Shown one piece after another: positions 6,912 to 14,844 of a DNA stretch of 27,836 nucleotides. Source of the stretch: JAVBWI01 sp036677445 (GTDB lineage: Bacteria > Bacillota > Clostridia > Christensenellales > CAG-138); NCBI GenBank assembly GCA_036677445.1, contig JAVBWI010000009.1:1-27836 (forward strand). The letters run 5' to 3'. Each line of letters begins with the position of its first letter. Positions within the stretch are counted from its first letter, which is position 1. A program made the position numbers and the translations under genes. The notes below the pieces were generated by a model that was not told the origin of the DNA, did no database searches, and was given only the letters and a program-made list of their open reading frames with translations.

Positions 6912-7688
6912 ATGAAGAAGCGTCAAAAAGTCAGAAAAGCAATGCTGCTGCTTTCCCTGCTGCTGTTCCCCATCACGCTGAATTACCTTTCGCCGTATTT
7001 GATTATACAGGGCAGCTTTGAAGGGGTATTGGCCGGCAGCGGTGTATTGTTCATAGGGTTGTTTGTTTCCTCCCTGCTGTTTGGCCGGGCGTTTTGCGGA
7101 TGGGTCTGCCCCGCGGGCGGCTTGCAGGAGGTATGTGCCGGTATCGTCACAAAGCCAGCCGGGCGCAGGCAGAACCCGGTGAAGTACTTCATATGGGTTC
7201 CTTGGCTCGCCGCCATCGTACTGGGCTTCATTTCCGCGGGCGGGCTGAAAAGAGTCGATGCGATTTATTACACCGACGGCGGTATTTCCGTAAACGCGCC
7301 TGCGGCGTATATCATCTACTTCTCCGTCGTCTTACTCATCGTTGTGCTTTCGTTCGCGCTGGGCAAACGCGCTTTTTGCCACAGCGTTTGCTGGATGGCT
7401 CCGTTTATGGTGCTGGGCAGCCTGGTTCGCGAAAAGCTGCGCCTCCCCTCGCTGCGCCTTACGGCGGAGGCCGGGAAATGCATCGACTGCAAAGCCTGCA
7501 GCAAGCATTGCCCCATGAGCCTGCCCGTACACGAGCTGGTGCAAAAGAACGCCATGCTCCATACGGAGTGCATACTGTGCGCGAATTGCGCGGATGTCTG
7601 CCCCAGGGATGTGATCCGCCTGCGGATGGGTAACAAAGCAATGAATTGCAAGGTATCTTCGACAGCCAACAACACATGCGCAGACTAA
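6912..7688 (+). CDS. Membrane polyferredoxin (NapH/MauN-like 4Fe-4S protein)
   Basis: This 258-aa integral membrane iron-sulfur protein has hydrophobic segments near residues 10-25, 35-56, about 92-108 and 130-152. Membrane-boundary cysteine motifs are FCGWVCPAGGLQEVC and FCHSVCWMAPF. The C-terminal cytoplasmic part holds two 4Fe-4S motifs, CIDCKACSKHCP and CILCANCADVCP. NapH/YccM relatives pass electrons between quinones or ferredoxin and redox enzymes across the membrane. The start at 6912 is set by AAGGAG 8 nt upstream, inside the end of padR, so the two genes are translationally close and cotranscribed. No partner oxidoreductase is adjacent; FMN-binding partners of related proteins are absent here. 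Confidence 0.88.
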   Translation: MKKRQKVRKAMLLLSLLLFPITLNYLSPYLIIQGSFEGVLAGSGVLFIGLFVSSLLFGRAFCGWVCPAGGLQEVCAGIVTKPAGRRQNPVKYFIWVPWLAAIVLGFISAGGLKRVDAIYYTDGGISVNAPAAYIIYFSVVLLIVVLSFALGKRAFCHSVCWMAPFMVLGSLVREKLRLPSLRLTAEAGKCIDCKACSKHCPMSLPVHELVQKNAMLHTECILCANCADVCPRDVIRLRMGNKAMNCKVSSTANNTCAD

Positions 7689-7695
7689 CCCGCGC

Positions 7696-7724
7696 AAGTC
7701 CGCGGGCAAAGTCCGGCGGACTTT
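7696..7724. repeat. Hairpin unit AAAGTCC-GGC-GGACTTT between convergent genes
   Basis: A 7-bp perfect stem (7708-7724) can alternatively pair as AAGTCCGC (7696-7703) with GCGGACTT (7716-7723). It lies between the stops of the polyferredoxin and pyrophosphatase genes and may end one or both transcripts, although no long T-run follows. The same stem, AAAGTCC-TAC-GGACTTT, occurs at 22383-22399, so it is probably a dispersed repeat of this genome. Confidence 0.5.
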
Positions 7725-7732
7725 ATGGAGGG

Positions 7733-9364
7733 TTATAGCTCCTCCTCCAGCGACATGATGAGCGGGACCACCTGCTTTTTTCTGGACAGCACGCCGGGCA
7801 GGAATATGGAGTCCTCCGCCGGTTCCAGCGCATAGGCCTTGTAGAAAATATCCTTCCTCTCCCCCACCAGCAACACCTTGGAACCGCCGCGGTTGAGATC
7901 CGTCACCAGCAGCATCAGCAGGCTGAAGCCGTTTTTATCGCAGAAGAACTGCATGCGCTCCAGCAGAGTTTCCTGCATATCCGACAAATTCTCGGAATCG
8001 ATGGAATATACCTGCCCGATGCCTATTTTGTATTTGCCGATGACGTATTCCTTCAAATCGCTGTTGATGATGTCGTCCGGCTTCTTGCCCAACAGCGTCG
8101 AACCGGCGTTGATGATTTTGAGCGCGAGATCCCGGATATCCACATCCGCAATCGGCGCAAGCCGCCGCGCGGTTTCCACATCCTGCGGCGTACAGGTGGG
8201 CGACTGAAAATTGAGCGTATCGGAAATGATGGCGGAAAGCAGTATGCCCGCGATCTCTGGCGATATTGCAGCGCGCTGTTCCTCATACATGGAGGCGATA
8301 ATGGTCGCGGTGCTGCCCACGGGCTCGTTTTTCATGAGGATTGGGTTGGTGGTTTGTATATCCCCCAGCCGGTGATGGTCGATGATCTCCAATATTTCGG
8401 CATCCTCTATGCCGCTTGCAGTCTGGTTGCGCTCGTTATGGTCCACGAGTATGGCCTGCTTGCGCTGCCTGGAAAGCAAATGGTATCTCGATATCATGCC
8501 GACGACTTTATTTTCCTGATCCACCACGGGGTAGCTCCTGTATCTTGTTTTGAGCATGCGCTCCTTTACATCGTCCTTGAGCTCCTCCAGGCTTACCGTG
8601 ACGATATTTTCCTTGGTCATCACATACTCGACCGGGATGCTTTGGCGTATCAGCATGGCGGCTTCGAATGTATCGTGATCCGTTGAAATGATGTCACAGT
8701 TGTTGCGGCGGGCGACCGCGATATCCTCCTCTCCCGGATACAGGCCGCAGGTGCAGATAATCATCTTCGCGCCGCTGAGCACGGCCTCGCGAATGTTTTC
8801 GGTAATGTTCGCGATGACGACATCGCCTTTCTTTACAAAATCCTTGATGCGCGTGTGGTGCTGTGCGGCGATGATAACTCTTCCCGCGGCAAGGTGCGCT
8901 TCCGGCGTTCCTACGATAACCGCCGCCTGCAGCGTTTCGATGATATTTGCATACGGCGTTTTGCTGTTCGCCAGCAGAACGTTGTCGCCGGTGTTCATAT
9001 AGTTTTTTGTAATATCCGAAAGCGTCGCCACGCCGACGAGCCGGTTTTCGCCATCCACTACCGGCAGGGCTTTTTTCGTGTGCCGCTGCATCAGCTCCCA
9101 CGCCCTGCGGATGGATGTCGAAGGCGCTACGCCCGCCGCTTCATCGATTTCCAAATCCAGCACCTGCGTTTTGATTGTGCCCAGCGTTTCAGGCTCCGGC
9201 ACGTTAAAATACTGCAGTATGAACTTCGTTTCGTTGTTGAGCTCGCCAAGCTTGACAGCCTCCGCATCCACCCCGGCAGCCTTCTTTAAAGCGGCATAGG
9301 CCAGCGCGGAACAGATGGTGTCGCTGTCCGGATTCTTATGCCCAAAAACAAAAACCTTGCCCAT
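7733..9364 (-). CDS. ppaC: CBS/DRTGG-domain manganese-dependent inorganic pyrophosphatase (family II)
   Basis: This 543-aa cytosolic enzyme hydrolyses pyrophosphate. The N-terminal DHH domain has H9, D13 and D15 (GHKNPDSDT), and after a regulatory insert come DHN (308-310) and DHH (329-331). The C-terminal DHHA2 domain includes SDTLNFQSPTCTPQD and the substrate motif SRKKQ. The insert holds CBS1 (about 70-125), DRTGG (about 137-240) and CBS2 (about 245-300). Family members with this layout are inhibited by AMP/ADP and activated by ATP or diadenosine polyphosphates. All metal ligands visible to me are present. ATG at 9364 is preferred to GTG at 9370 because AAGGAG ends 5 nt before it. It is monocistronic. 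Confidence 0.95.
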   Translation of the reverse strand: MGKVFVFGHKNPDSDTICSALAYAALKKAAGVDAEAVKLGELNNETKFILQYFNVPEPETLGTIKTQVLDLEIDEAAGVAPSTSIRRAWELMQRHTKKALPVVDGENRLVGVATLSDITKNYMNTGDNVLLANSKTPYANIIETLQAAVIVGTPEAHLAAGRVIIAAQHHTRIKDFVKKGDVVIANITENIREAVLSGAKMIICTCGLYPGEEDIAVARRNNCDIISTDHDTFEAAMLIRQSIPVEYVMTKENIVTVSLEELKDDVKERMLKTRYRSYPVVDQENKVVGMISRYHLLSRQRKQAILVDHNERNQTASGIEDAEILEIIDHHRLGDIQTTNPILMKNEPVGSTATIIASMYEEQRAAISPEIAGILLSAIISDTLNFQSPTCTPQDVETARRLAPIADVDIRDLALKIINAGSTLLGKKPDDIINSDLKEYVIGKYKIGIGQVYSIDSENLSDMQETLLERMQFFCDKNGFSLLMLLVTDLNRGGSKVLLVGERKDIFYKAYALEPAEDSIFLPGVLSRKKQVVPLIMSLEEEL

Positions 9365-9388
9365 ATGCACTCCTTACCCCAAAACATG

Positions 9389-9416
9389 AATCAGCATTAT
9401 CTGTGCGCTGATTATA
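9389..9416 (-). promoter_or_regulatory. Pyrophosphatase promoter -10 with overlapping inverted repeat
   Basis: On the minus strand TGGTATAAT gives an extended -10 (TATAAT, 9416-9411) with a weak -35. AATCAGC (9389-9395) and GCTGATT (9407-9413) form a 7-bp inverted repeat with an 11-nt spacer that overlaps the -10 and the start point. It could be an operator or a 5' leader hairpin. Confidence 0.5.
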
Positions 9417-9433
9417 CCATATAGTTTGCCCGG

Positions 9434-9464
9434 AAGAAAACGGGGCGCCCTGCAAGCGCCCCGT
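9434..9464 (-). terminator. Terminator of the HTH/membrane-protein operon
   Basis: ACGGGGCGC (9440-9448) and GCGCCCCGT (9456-9464) form a 9-bp stem with a 7-nt loop. On the minus strand it is followed by TTTCTTCC, 17 nt after the stop of the membrane-protein gene. Confidence 0.75.
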
Positions 9465-9481
9465 CTTCTCCCGATCTGTCG

Positions 9482-9919
9482 TTACATCTTCTTGCTGTAA
9501 TACCTGCGTGCAATCGCAAGCACCAGCAGCTGCACATACATGCCGCCCATGGCAATGTACGATGGGACCGGATAGCCTAAGCCCACGAATACAAACGCCA
9601 TCACTGCGAAAAGAATGGTAGCCGCCATAGCCGCAACGGCACATGCGCTTTTCGTAATCTGTACGTTTCGTTCGTCCGACTGTTCAATCTGCTTGAGCTT
9701 CAATTTGCCGGGGGAAATGACCGCCAGCCTTATGAGCATCACGACGCCGATAGCAACGAACGCGGCGCCCGCCCCCGTAAACATACCCATGAGCATGTTC
9801 AGGCTGTGCGCATCCTCCGGCAGCGTGGTATGGGCAACCCAGCCGAATATGCAGGAGACCGCGCCGACGAGTATCAGCCCAATGAAAACTTTCTTGTTCT
9901 GTGTAAGCCTGCAAAGCAT
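9482..9919 (-). CDS. Small membrane protein (DUF2178-like), partner of HTH regulator
   Basis: This 145-aa protein has four predicted membrane segments (about 10-28, 40-63, 91-110 and 115-136). Between the two pairs is a cytosolic stretch, KLKLKQIEQSDERNVQI, that resembles the acidic DERN motif of small four-helix membrane proteins such as the DUF2178 group. Its function is unknown. Its ATG shares one base with the TAA of the upstream HTH gene (TAATG), so translation is coupled; AGGAGG precedes it. HTH plus small membrane protein pairs of this kind are common in Firmicutes and are sometimes antimicrobial or stress modules; that role is inference. Confidence 0.8.
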   Translation of the reverse strand: MLCRLTQNKKVFIGLILVGAVSCIFGWVAHTTLPEDAHSLNMLMGMFTGAGAAFVAIGVVMLIRLAVISPGKLKLKQIEQSDERNVQITKSACAVAAMAATILFAVMAFVFVGLGYPVPSYIAMGGMYVQLLVLAIARRYYSKKM

Positions 9920-10119
9920 TATTTTTCCTCCTCATAAATAAAGATCTCTTCAATCGCCATATCAAAATACCTGGCGATTTTAAACGCCAGCAATATGGAT
10001 GGGTTATAACGGCCGTTTTCCAGCGACCCTATGGTCTGGCGGGAGACCTCCAGCGCCAGGGCAAGCTCCTCCTGCCTTATGCCGCGGGATTTTCGGATTT
10101 CTTCCAACCGGTTCTTCAA
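9919..10119 (-). CDS. Short XRE-family HTH regulator
   Basis: The protein has 66 aa and is almost entirely one helix-turn-helix domain of the XRE/Cro type (RKSRGIRQEELALALEVSRQ ... TIGSLENGRYNPSILLAFKI). It resembles the YozG/PhrH-like minimal regulators that sit with a membrane-protein gene. It begins with TTG, preceded by AGGTGAT at a suitable distance; no ATG is available in frame. It presumably represses its own operon through the palindrome at 10141-10160 just upstream. Confidence 0.88.
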   Translation of the reverse strand: MKNRLEEIRKSRGIRQEELALALEVSRQTIGSLENGRYNPSILLAFKIARYFDMAIEEIFIYEEEK

Positions 10120-10140
10120 GCCATCACCTCTAAATTCATA

Positions 10141-10205
10141 ATGGAAAGTTTGCTTTCCATCGTTAGTATAGCATGGCGAGTAAAAATGTCAAGCGCGCTT
10201 TCCAT
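10141..10205 (-). promoter_or_regulatory. Promoter and operator of the HTH/membrane-protein operon
   Basis: On the minus strand there is TTGACA (10192-10187), a 16-nt spacer, and an extended -10 TGC-TATACT (hexamer 10170-10165). A perfect palindrome ATGGAAAG-TTTG-CTTTCCAT (10141-10160) lies just downstream of the -10. A further half site CTTTCCAT (10198-10205) lies just upstream of the -35. The three half sites fit autorepression by the small XRE protein. Confidence 0.75.
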
Positions 10206-10225
10206 AAAATTTTAGAGTTCAGATG

Positions 10226-10257
10226 AAAAGGCCCGCGAACCGGATGGTTTTGCGGGC
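10226..10257 (-). terminator. Terminator of the TetR-kinase-aldolase-GtrA operon
   Basis: On the minus strand GCCCGC (10257-10252) pairs with GCGGGC (10236-10231). An inner AACC/GGTT stem strengthens the hairpin, and CTTTTCATC follows directly. It lies about 45 nt after the GtrA stop codon. Confidence 0.65.
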
Positions 10258-10302
10258 GGGATCGTAAATTTGCAGGACTCGTAAATTTTACCGTTTTCAA
10301 TA

Positions 10303-10755
10303 TCACGGCGAAGCCTCTTCCTCCCGGGCCTGTTCCTTTTTGGCAAGGTCGTTGGTGTCGATCGTGTTGCGGAAGACCACATATTTATCGAACAGGAACT
10401 CCGTGACGAGATTGCAGGCCATATTGATGCCCGTCACAACGTACTCGTTCCATAGCAGCGTACCGACCAAATAGTCGCCGAATATCGTGGACAGTGGCGT
10501 GAACACGCAGTAGTAGCCAAGCACCTTCAGCATGGCGATGGGCACGTTGCTGGCGGACTTGAATGTGTAGCGGCGGTTGAGCGTAAAGTTCCAGATCACC
10601 GATAAAATCAGCGCAATCAAGTAGCTGGACCAATAAGGGAAGCGGACCAGCTCGTTAAGCAACGTAAAGCTGCCCAGCTCAATGACCCCCGCGCTGGAGG
10701 AAAACAGCACGAACTTTATCGTGCGCCACAATTCCTTATGTTGCTTTTTCCCCAT
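10303..10755 (-). CDS. GtrA-family membrane protein
   Basis: This 150-aa protein has four membrane helices (about 11-32, 40-58, 77-97 and 105-124). It carries the family features FSSSAGVIELGSFTLLNE, the NFTLNRRYTF motif between helices 2 and 3, and the CNLVTEFLFDKYVVF end. GtrA-like proteins take part in moving polyprenyl-linked sugars across the membrane or in cell-surface polysaccharide glycosylation. The reading frame overlaps the aldolase gene by 20 nt, so it is cotranscribed as the last gene of the operon. Its charged tail (KKEQAREEEASP) is cytoplasmic. Why a GtrA protein ends a catabolic-looking operon is unclear. Confidence 0.85.
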   Translation of the reverse strand: MGKKQHKELWRTIKFVLFSSSAGVIELGSFTLLNELVRFPYWSSYLIALILSVIWNFTLNRRYTFKSASNVPIAMLKVLGYYCVFTPLSTIFGDYLVGTLLWNEYVVTGINMACNLVTEFLFDKYVVFRNTIDTNDLAKKEQAREEEASP

Positions 10756-11749
10756 ATGCAGCCTCCGATTTTTTTGAATACTTGTTTCGGTAGACCATTC
10801 GCATTAGCCATGCGTCAAAGGAGGACAGGCCGGCGTGGGCCCCCAGCGCCCGCGTGTGCAGATAACCGACGCAGGCCTTTTCCACCAGTATAAACAGCGC
10901 ATCGCAATCGCCCTGTGTATCCGCCCGGCAAATTGCGCCCATGCCGGGCACGAGAACGGCGTTTTGAGAATGAAGCGCTTTTGCAACCGCCTCGGCCTCC
11001 CCGCTCACGGCGATCAGCCTCGGCCCGATCATCTGCGCCATATCGTCCAGCTGGGCACGGAAGTATTTCACCGTATTCGCCGCCTCCAGCACGGCGGGCG
11101 CGGCCGTATACCCAGAGTAAGGAAACAAGCGTGCAGCGTGTTCGGAGATTGCCGCCGCCCTTGCCGCATCGCCGCCCGGGCCATCCGGCTGGCCCTTGCA
11201 TGCAAGCTTACATACCGCTTCGAGCAGCTTTGCCCGTTCGAACGCCTCGCTTTGGTCCCTGCCCACAATCAGCGCGCCGTGCTGCGCCATCAGCACGGCG
11301 TGCGCGCCGGCGGCGAGCGCCGCGGCCACGTTGGCCCTGAGCGCCTTTGTGCCCGGCAGGCCGTACTTGGCACGCGCAACGCCGCCGAGCGCGGCTTTTT
11401 CCCCGTCCGTGAACATACGCGCATCAAACCCGGCAAGGCCCAGCGCCGATGCGTAGGTCTGGTGCGTATGGATGACAAACCCCGCTTCGGGGAACTGTGC
11501 GTATGCCGCCGCGTGCACGCCCTTTTCCGAGGAAGGCTTACGGGCGCCGGACCAGTCGCCCGTGGCCATGTCGCAGAGAACCACATCGTCCGCCGTCATG
11601 CCTTCGTAGGAGAGCCCGCTTGGCGTAATGGCAAACGACTGCGCCCCTGTGCGGCAGCTGACGTTGCCCCAGGTACGGGCGACGAGCCTTTCATGAAGGA
11701 GCATGCGCCCTGCCTCCGCTACGAGCCGCTTTGCCTCCTGCCCGTTCAT
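10736..11749 (-). CDS. Class II aldolase/adducin-family protein with extra C-terminal half
   Basis: The protein has 337 aa. Residues about 1-190 are a class II (zinc) aldolase of the fuculose/rhamnulose-phosphate type: ITPSG phosphate loop (41-45), E75 as candidate catalytic acid, and zinc ligands H94, H96 (HTH) and H157 (QHGALIVG). These enzymes usually end near residue 220. Here, residues about 228-337 follow; 263-303 looks like a degenerate second copy of 151-186, with the His replaced (PGMG instead of QHG). The start codon ATG at 11749 shares its A with the upstream TGA; GTG at 11752 is the alternative. Likely reaction: cleavage of a phosphorylated ketose to DHAP plus an aldehyde, using the product of the upstream kinase. 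Confidence 0.85.
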   Translation of the reverse strand: MNGQEAKRLVAEAGRMLLHERLVARTWGNVSCRTGAQSFAITPSGLSYEGMTADDVVLCDMATGDWSGARKPSSEKGVHAAAYAQFPEAGFVIHTHQTYASALGLAGFDARMFTDGEKAALGGVARAKYGLPGTKALRANVAAALAAGAHAVLMAQHGALIVGRDQSEAFERAKLLEAVCKLACKGQPDGPGGDAARAAAISEHAARLFPYSGYTAAPAVLEAANTVKYFRAQLDDMAQMIGPRLIAVSGEAEAVAKALHSQNAVLVPGMGAICRADTQGDCDALFILVEKACVGYLHTRALGAHAGLSSFDAWLMRMVYRNKYSKKSEAAYGEKAT

Positions 11750-13209
11750 CACGCAAGCACCTCGATGGCATCGAATACCCGGCCAAACGCCGCAAGCGCC
11801 GCATCGATATCCGCCTCGGTATAGGCCGCGCTGGTGTACATGCGGTTGCCCGCCAATGTCACCAGCCCTTCCGCCATATATGCCGCGCCCATACGCTGCA
11901 TTTCCGCCTTGCGCCGGGATGTCTCCCTGAGAATACGCGGGATCTGCCAGGGCTTTGACCAGCGGATGGCGAAATGCATGGTTCCGACCGTATCCAGGTG
12001 GCAGATGGAGCCTACATTATACGCGACGAATGGCAGTTTCCGCACTGCAATCATATGCGCAAGCCCGTCCGTAAGCCGGTCGCCCATCCTCGCCGCCTTT
12101 TCGCACGCGCCGGTTCGCTCGATTTCACAGATGGTATGGTAACCCGCGCAGCAGCTGATGGGCGTCGCCGCCATGGTGCCGCCCACAAGCGCCTTTTTGC
12201 CGTGGCCATCCAGCCCTGCGCCCAGGTACTGCATGAATTCCTTCTTGCCGCCCAGCGCGCCCGCGCCCGGATAACCGCCTGCGATCACCTTGCCGAATAC
12301 GGTCAGGTCGGGCGTCACGCCGAAATATTCCTGTGCGCCGCCAAGCCCCATTCGGAAGCCCGTCACTACCTCGTCAAATATCAGCAACGCGCCGTATTTG
12401 TCACAGAGCGCCCGCACCCCCGCCGGAAAGTCAAAATCCACAGGCCGCGTACCGCTTTCCGGCCCGATTGGCTCGAGGAAAACCGCCGCCGTGCCGCCGT
12501 TTAGCCGGTTGCCGCGCAGGACGCGTTCGAGATCGTTAAGGTCGTTCGGGAAGAATTCCTGCGTATGCCGGAATACATAGCCGGGTACGCCATGCGACTG
12601 CAGGCCCCTGGTGCCGGGGATGCGGATGCCGTACACCAGCTGGTCGCTCCAGCCGTGGTAGGCCCCGCCCATCTTGACCACGTTTTTCTTTTTTGTCGCG
12701 AGCCGCGCGACGCGGACGGCGCCCATGCACGCTTCCGTACCCGAGCCGAACATGCGCACCAGCTCCACAGAGGGAAGGAGCTCCGCGATCTTTTGGGCGA
12801 TTTTGTATTCGTATTCGTGGAACAGGCCGGTGGAGGGCCCGCAGGTATCCAGCAGTTCTTCCACCTTCGCCCGCACGTATGCCAGATTGCTGCCGAGCAC
12901 CGTGGGGCCGCCCGCCTGCAGAAAATCCAAATACTCGTTGCCGTCGATATCCCACAGCTTATTGCCGTCCGCCTTCGTAAACACAAGCGGGAACGGATAG
13001 TTGAACGCTAGGTTGTGCTGCACGCCGCCGGGAATCACGCCAAGCGCCTTGTCCGCCATGGCGCGCGAACCCTTGCAGCGTTCGCCGTAATATTCCGTTT
13101 CGTACTTCTGCAAAGCTTCTTTTCCGATGCTGCAAATCGGCCTTTCAATCAGTTCGTCGAGCTTCGCGGTTACGGTTTTTGCATCCACATAACGATAACG
13201 CGGTTCCAT
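11749..13209 (-). CDS. Class III PLP-dependent aminotransferase (glutamate-1-semialdehyde aminomutase-like)
   Basis: This 486-aa cytosolic PLP enzyme has GSGTEA (155-160) and GAYHGW (182-187) for cofactor contacts, IFDEVVTGFR (277-286) with PLP-ring Asp D279, and the Schiff-base lysine K307 (FGKVIAGG). It groups by eye with GSA aminomutase-like class III enzymes rather than ornithine or GABA transaminases, but it is longer and lies outside any heme locus. In this operon it probably acts on a sugar-derived aldehyde or an amino sugar. The start at 13209 is preferred; a longer frame would run into the upstream kinase gene. Only 4 nt separate it from the kinase stop, and its stop overlaps the aldolase start. 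Confidence 0.88.
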   Translation of the reverse strand: MEPRYRYVDAKTVTAKLDELIERPICSIGKEALQKYETEYYGERCKGSRAMADKALGVIPGGVQHNLAFNYPFPLVFTKADGNKLWDIDGNEYLDFLQAGGPTVLGSNLAYVRAKVEELLDTCGPSTGLFHEYEYKIAQKIAELLPSVELVRMFGSGTEACMGAVRVARLATKKKNVVKMGGAYHGWSDQLVYGIRIPGTRGLQSHGVPGYVFRHTQEFFPNDLNDLERVLRGNRLNGGTAAVFLEPIGPESGTRPVDFDFPAGVRALCDKYGALLIFDEVVTGFRMGLGGAQEYFGVTPDLTVFGKVIAGGYPGAGALGGKKEFMQYLGAGLDGHGKKALVGGTMAATPISCCAGYHTICEIERTGACEKAARMGDRLTDGLAHMIAVRKLPFVAYNVGSICHLDTVGTMHFAIRWSKPWQIPRILRETSRRKAEMQRMGAAYMAEGLVTLAGNRMYTSAAYTEADIDAALAAFGRVFDAIEVLA

Positions 13210-13213
13210 ATAC

Positions 13214-14830
13214 CTATCTTCTCCTTGCAATTTGGGGTGATTGGTTGATCGCTTTAAAGCTGTTCCTGTTGGCCCTATAGAGGTTTTTGAACACCTCGAA
13301 ATTCTTATCATAGACCGGCTTCACGGCTTTATTGGGCCGGAATGTTTTCACGACGGCAATCAGATCCCGTACGCGTTCCAGGCTGCCGATCACGCCAAGC
13401 CCCACGCCGGCAACGGCCGCAGCGCCGACTGCGCCGACATTCTGCGGGGAAGCGACCGTCTCAATGGTCCGGCCTGTCAGGTCGGCGAGTATCTGGCAGG
13501 TTACTTCGGAGAGCGCGCCGCCGCCTACAAAACGGATGGGGTCCGAGGTTCTGATCTTCCTGTCCTGGCATTCCAGCATCCAGCGAAGATGATAGCAGAC
13601 GCCTTCCAGAACAGCGCGTATCAGCTCGGTTTTACCCGTCTCCAGCCGGATATTAAAGAAGATTCCCGCGGCGTCCGGGTCCTCAAAGGGACAGCGGTTT
13701 CCGTGCATCCACGGCGTAAAGATCACGCCGCCCGCGCCGGGCGGAACCTTCCGGATGGTTTGGGTCAGGTAATCGTACAGGCTGGTGTAAATGGCCTCCT
13801 GCCCCTGCGCGACATGCTTTTTTTCAAGGTAAATGCCGATCTCGTCCAGCGCCAGATGGTCCTTTACCCATTCGAGGCATTTCCCTGCGGTTTCCATCTC
13901 GGCAAAGTAGTTGAACTTTCCGCTCTGCGCGCCGATGATGGCCGCAATCATCGCATCCGTGTCGACAAGCTGCTTGTCGACGATCGTTGAGACCCATCCG
14001 GACGTACCGGAATAGATATGCGTATCGCCCGCGTTCACGCAGCCCGCGCCTATACCGACCAGCGACGCGTCGCCGCCGCCGCCGAATACCGGTATACCCT
14101 CCGCCAGGCCCAGTTCCGCCGCGGCTTTCCCGGTCAGCCCGCCGACCTTGTCGGTCGATTTGACGATACCGGGAAGATGCGCCATGTTCACTTTTTGCAT
14201 ACGGCAAAGGGAATTGTTCCAGCCCGACCTGCCCTTGCGAGTATCGTAAAGAAAAGTGGAATAGGCGGAATCCTCGGTCATAACGAACTCGCCCGTGCAT
14301 CGGCAGATCAGGTATTCCTTTACGTCAAACCACTTGTAGACTCTTTTAAAAGCTTCCGGCTCGTTGTTCTCGACCCACTTGTATTTCCATACCGGGTCCT
14401 TGACGCTGGACGAAACCGCGCCCGTGATGGCGAGACTTTTGATAAGCTTCCATATGTTGGCCCCGGCAATTTGCATGCCGTGCGCCATACCCGCCTTAAC
14501 CTCCGCCTTGGCGCGCTGGTCCATATAGCTCATGGGCCTGCGCACCGCGTTGCCGTTTCGATCCACAAGCACGAGCCCCTGCATTTGGGAGCAGAAAGAA
14601 AGCCCCGCAATCCCGTGCGGCCGTATCTCTGTTTTTTCAAGCAGCGCATGCGTGGTAGCGCACATGGCGGCCCACCATTCTTCCGTATCCTGCTCGACGC
14701 CGCCGTTATTGAGAATGTGCAGTGCATACCCCTGCTGCGCGTCGGCAACAAGGGATATCTTCTCCCCAATATGGAACAGGCAGGTCTTCACGCCGGTCGT
14801 TCCGATGTCGTAGGCAATGACGTATGCCAT
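13214..14830 (-). CDS. FGGY-family carbohydrate kinase (xylulokinase-like)
   Basis: This 538-aa kinase has the FGGY two-domain layout. The N-terminal phosphate loop is YDIGTTGVKTCLF. The catalytic base region is SYMDQRAKAE. The C-terminal ATP-binding loops are HIYSGTSGWVS and RFVGGGALSEVTCQILADLT. The substrate would be a ketose or polyol; similarity to xylulokinase is only at family level. Its ATG is preceded by GGGAGGGG and starts 14 nt after the TetR stop. It is probably the first catalytic step, giving the phosphoester that the class II aldolase two genes downstream needs. The stop is 4 nt before the aminotransferase start. Confidence 0.9.
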   Translation of the reverse strand: MAYVIAYDIGTTGVKTCLFHIGEKISLVADAQQGYALHILNNGGVEQDTEEWWAAMCATTHALLEKTEIRPHGIAGLSFCSQMQGLVLVDRNGNAVRRPMSYMDQRAKAEVKAGMAHGMQIAGANIWKLIKSLAITGAVSSSVKDPVWKYKWVENNEPEAFKRVYKWFDVKEYLICRCTGEFVMTEDSAYSTFLYDTRKGRSGWNNSLCRMQKVNMAHLPGIVKSTDKVGGLTGKAAAELGLAEGIPVFGGGGDASLVGIGAGCVNAGDTHIYSGTSGWVSTIVDKQLVDTDAMIAAIIGAQSGKFNYFAEMETAGKCLEWVKDHLALDEIGIYLEKKHVAQGQEAIYTSLYDYLTQTIRKVPPGAGGVIFTPWMHGNRCPFEDPDAAGIFFNIRLETGKTELIRAVLEGVCYHLRWMLECQDRKIRTSDPIRFVGGGALSEVTCQILADLTGRTIETVASPQNVGAVGAAAVAGVGLGVIGSLERVRDLIAVVKTFRPNKAVKPVYDKNFEVFKNLYRANRNSFKAINQSPQIARRR

Positions 14831-14844
14831 GTTAGCCCCTCCCG

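Noticed and set aside
10835..13000. Long plus-strand frames antisense to the aldolase and aminotransferase genes
   Set aside because: They are GC-driven shadows in Arg/Pro/Ala-rich composition without ribosome binding sites; the minus-strand proteins have full catalytic motifs.
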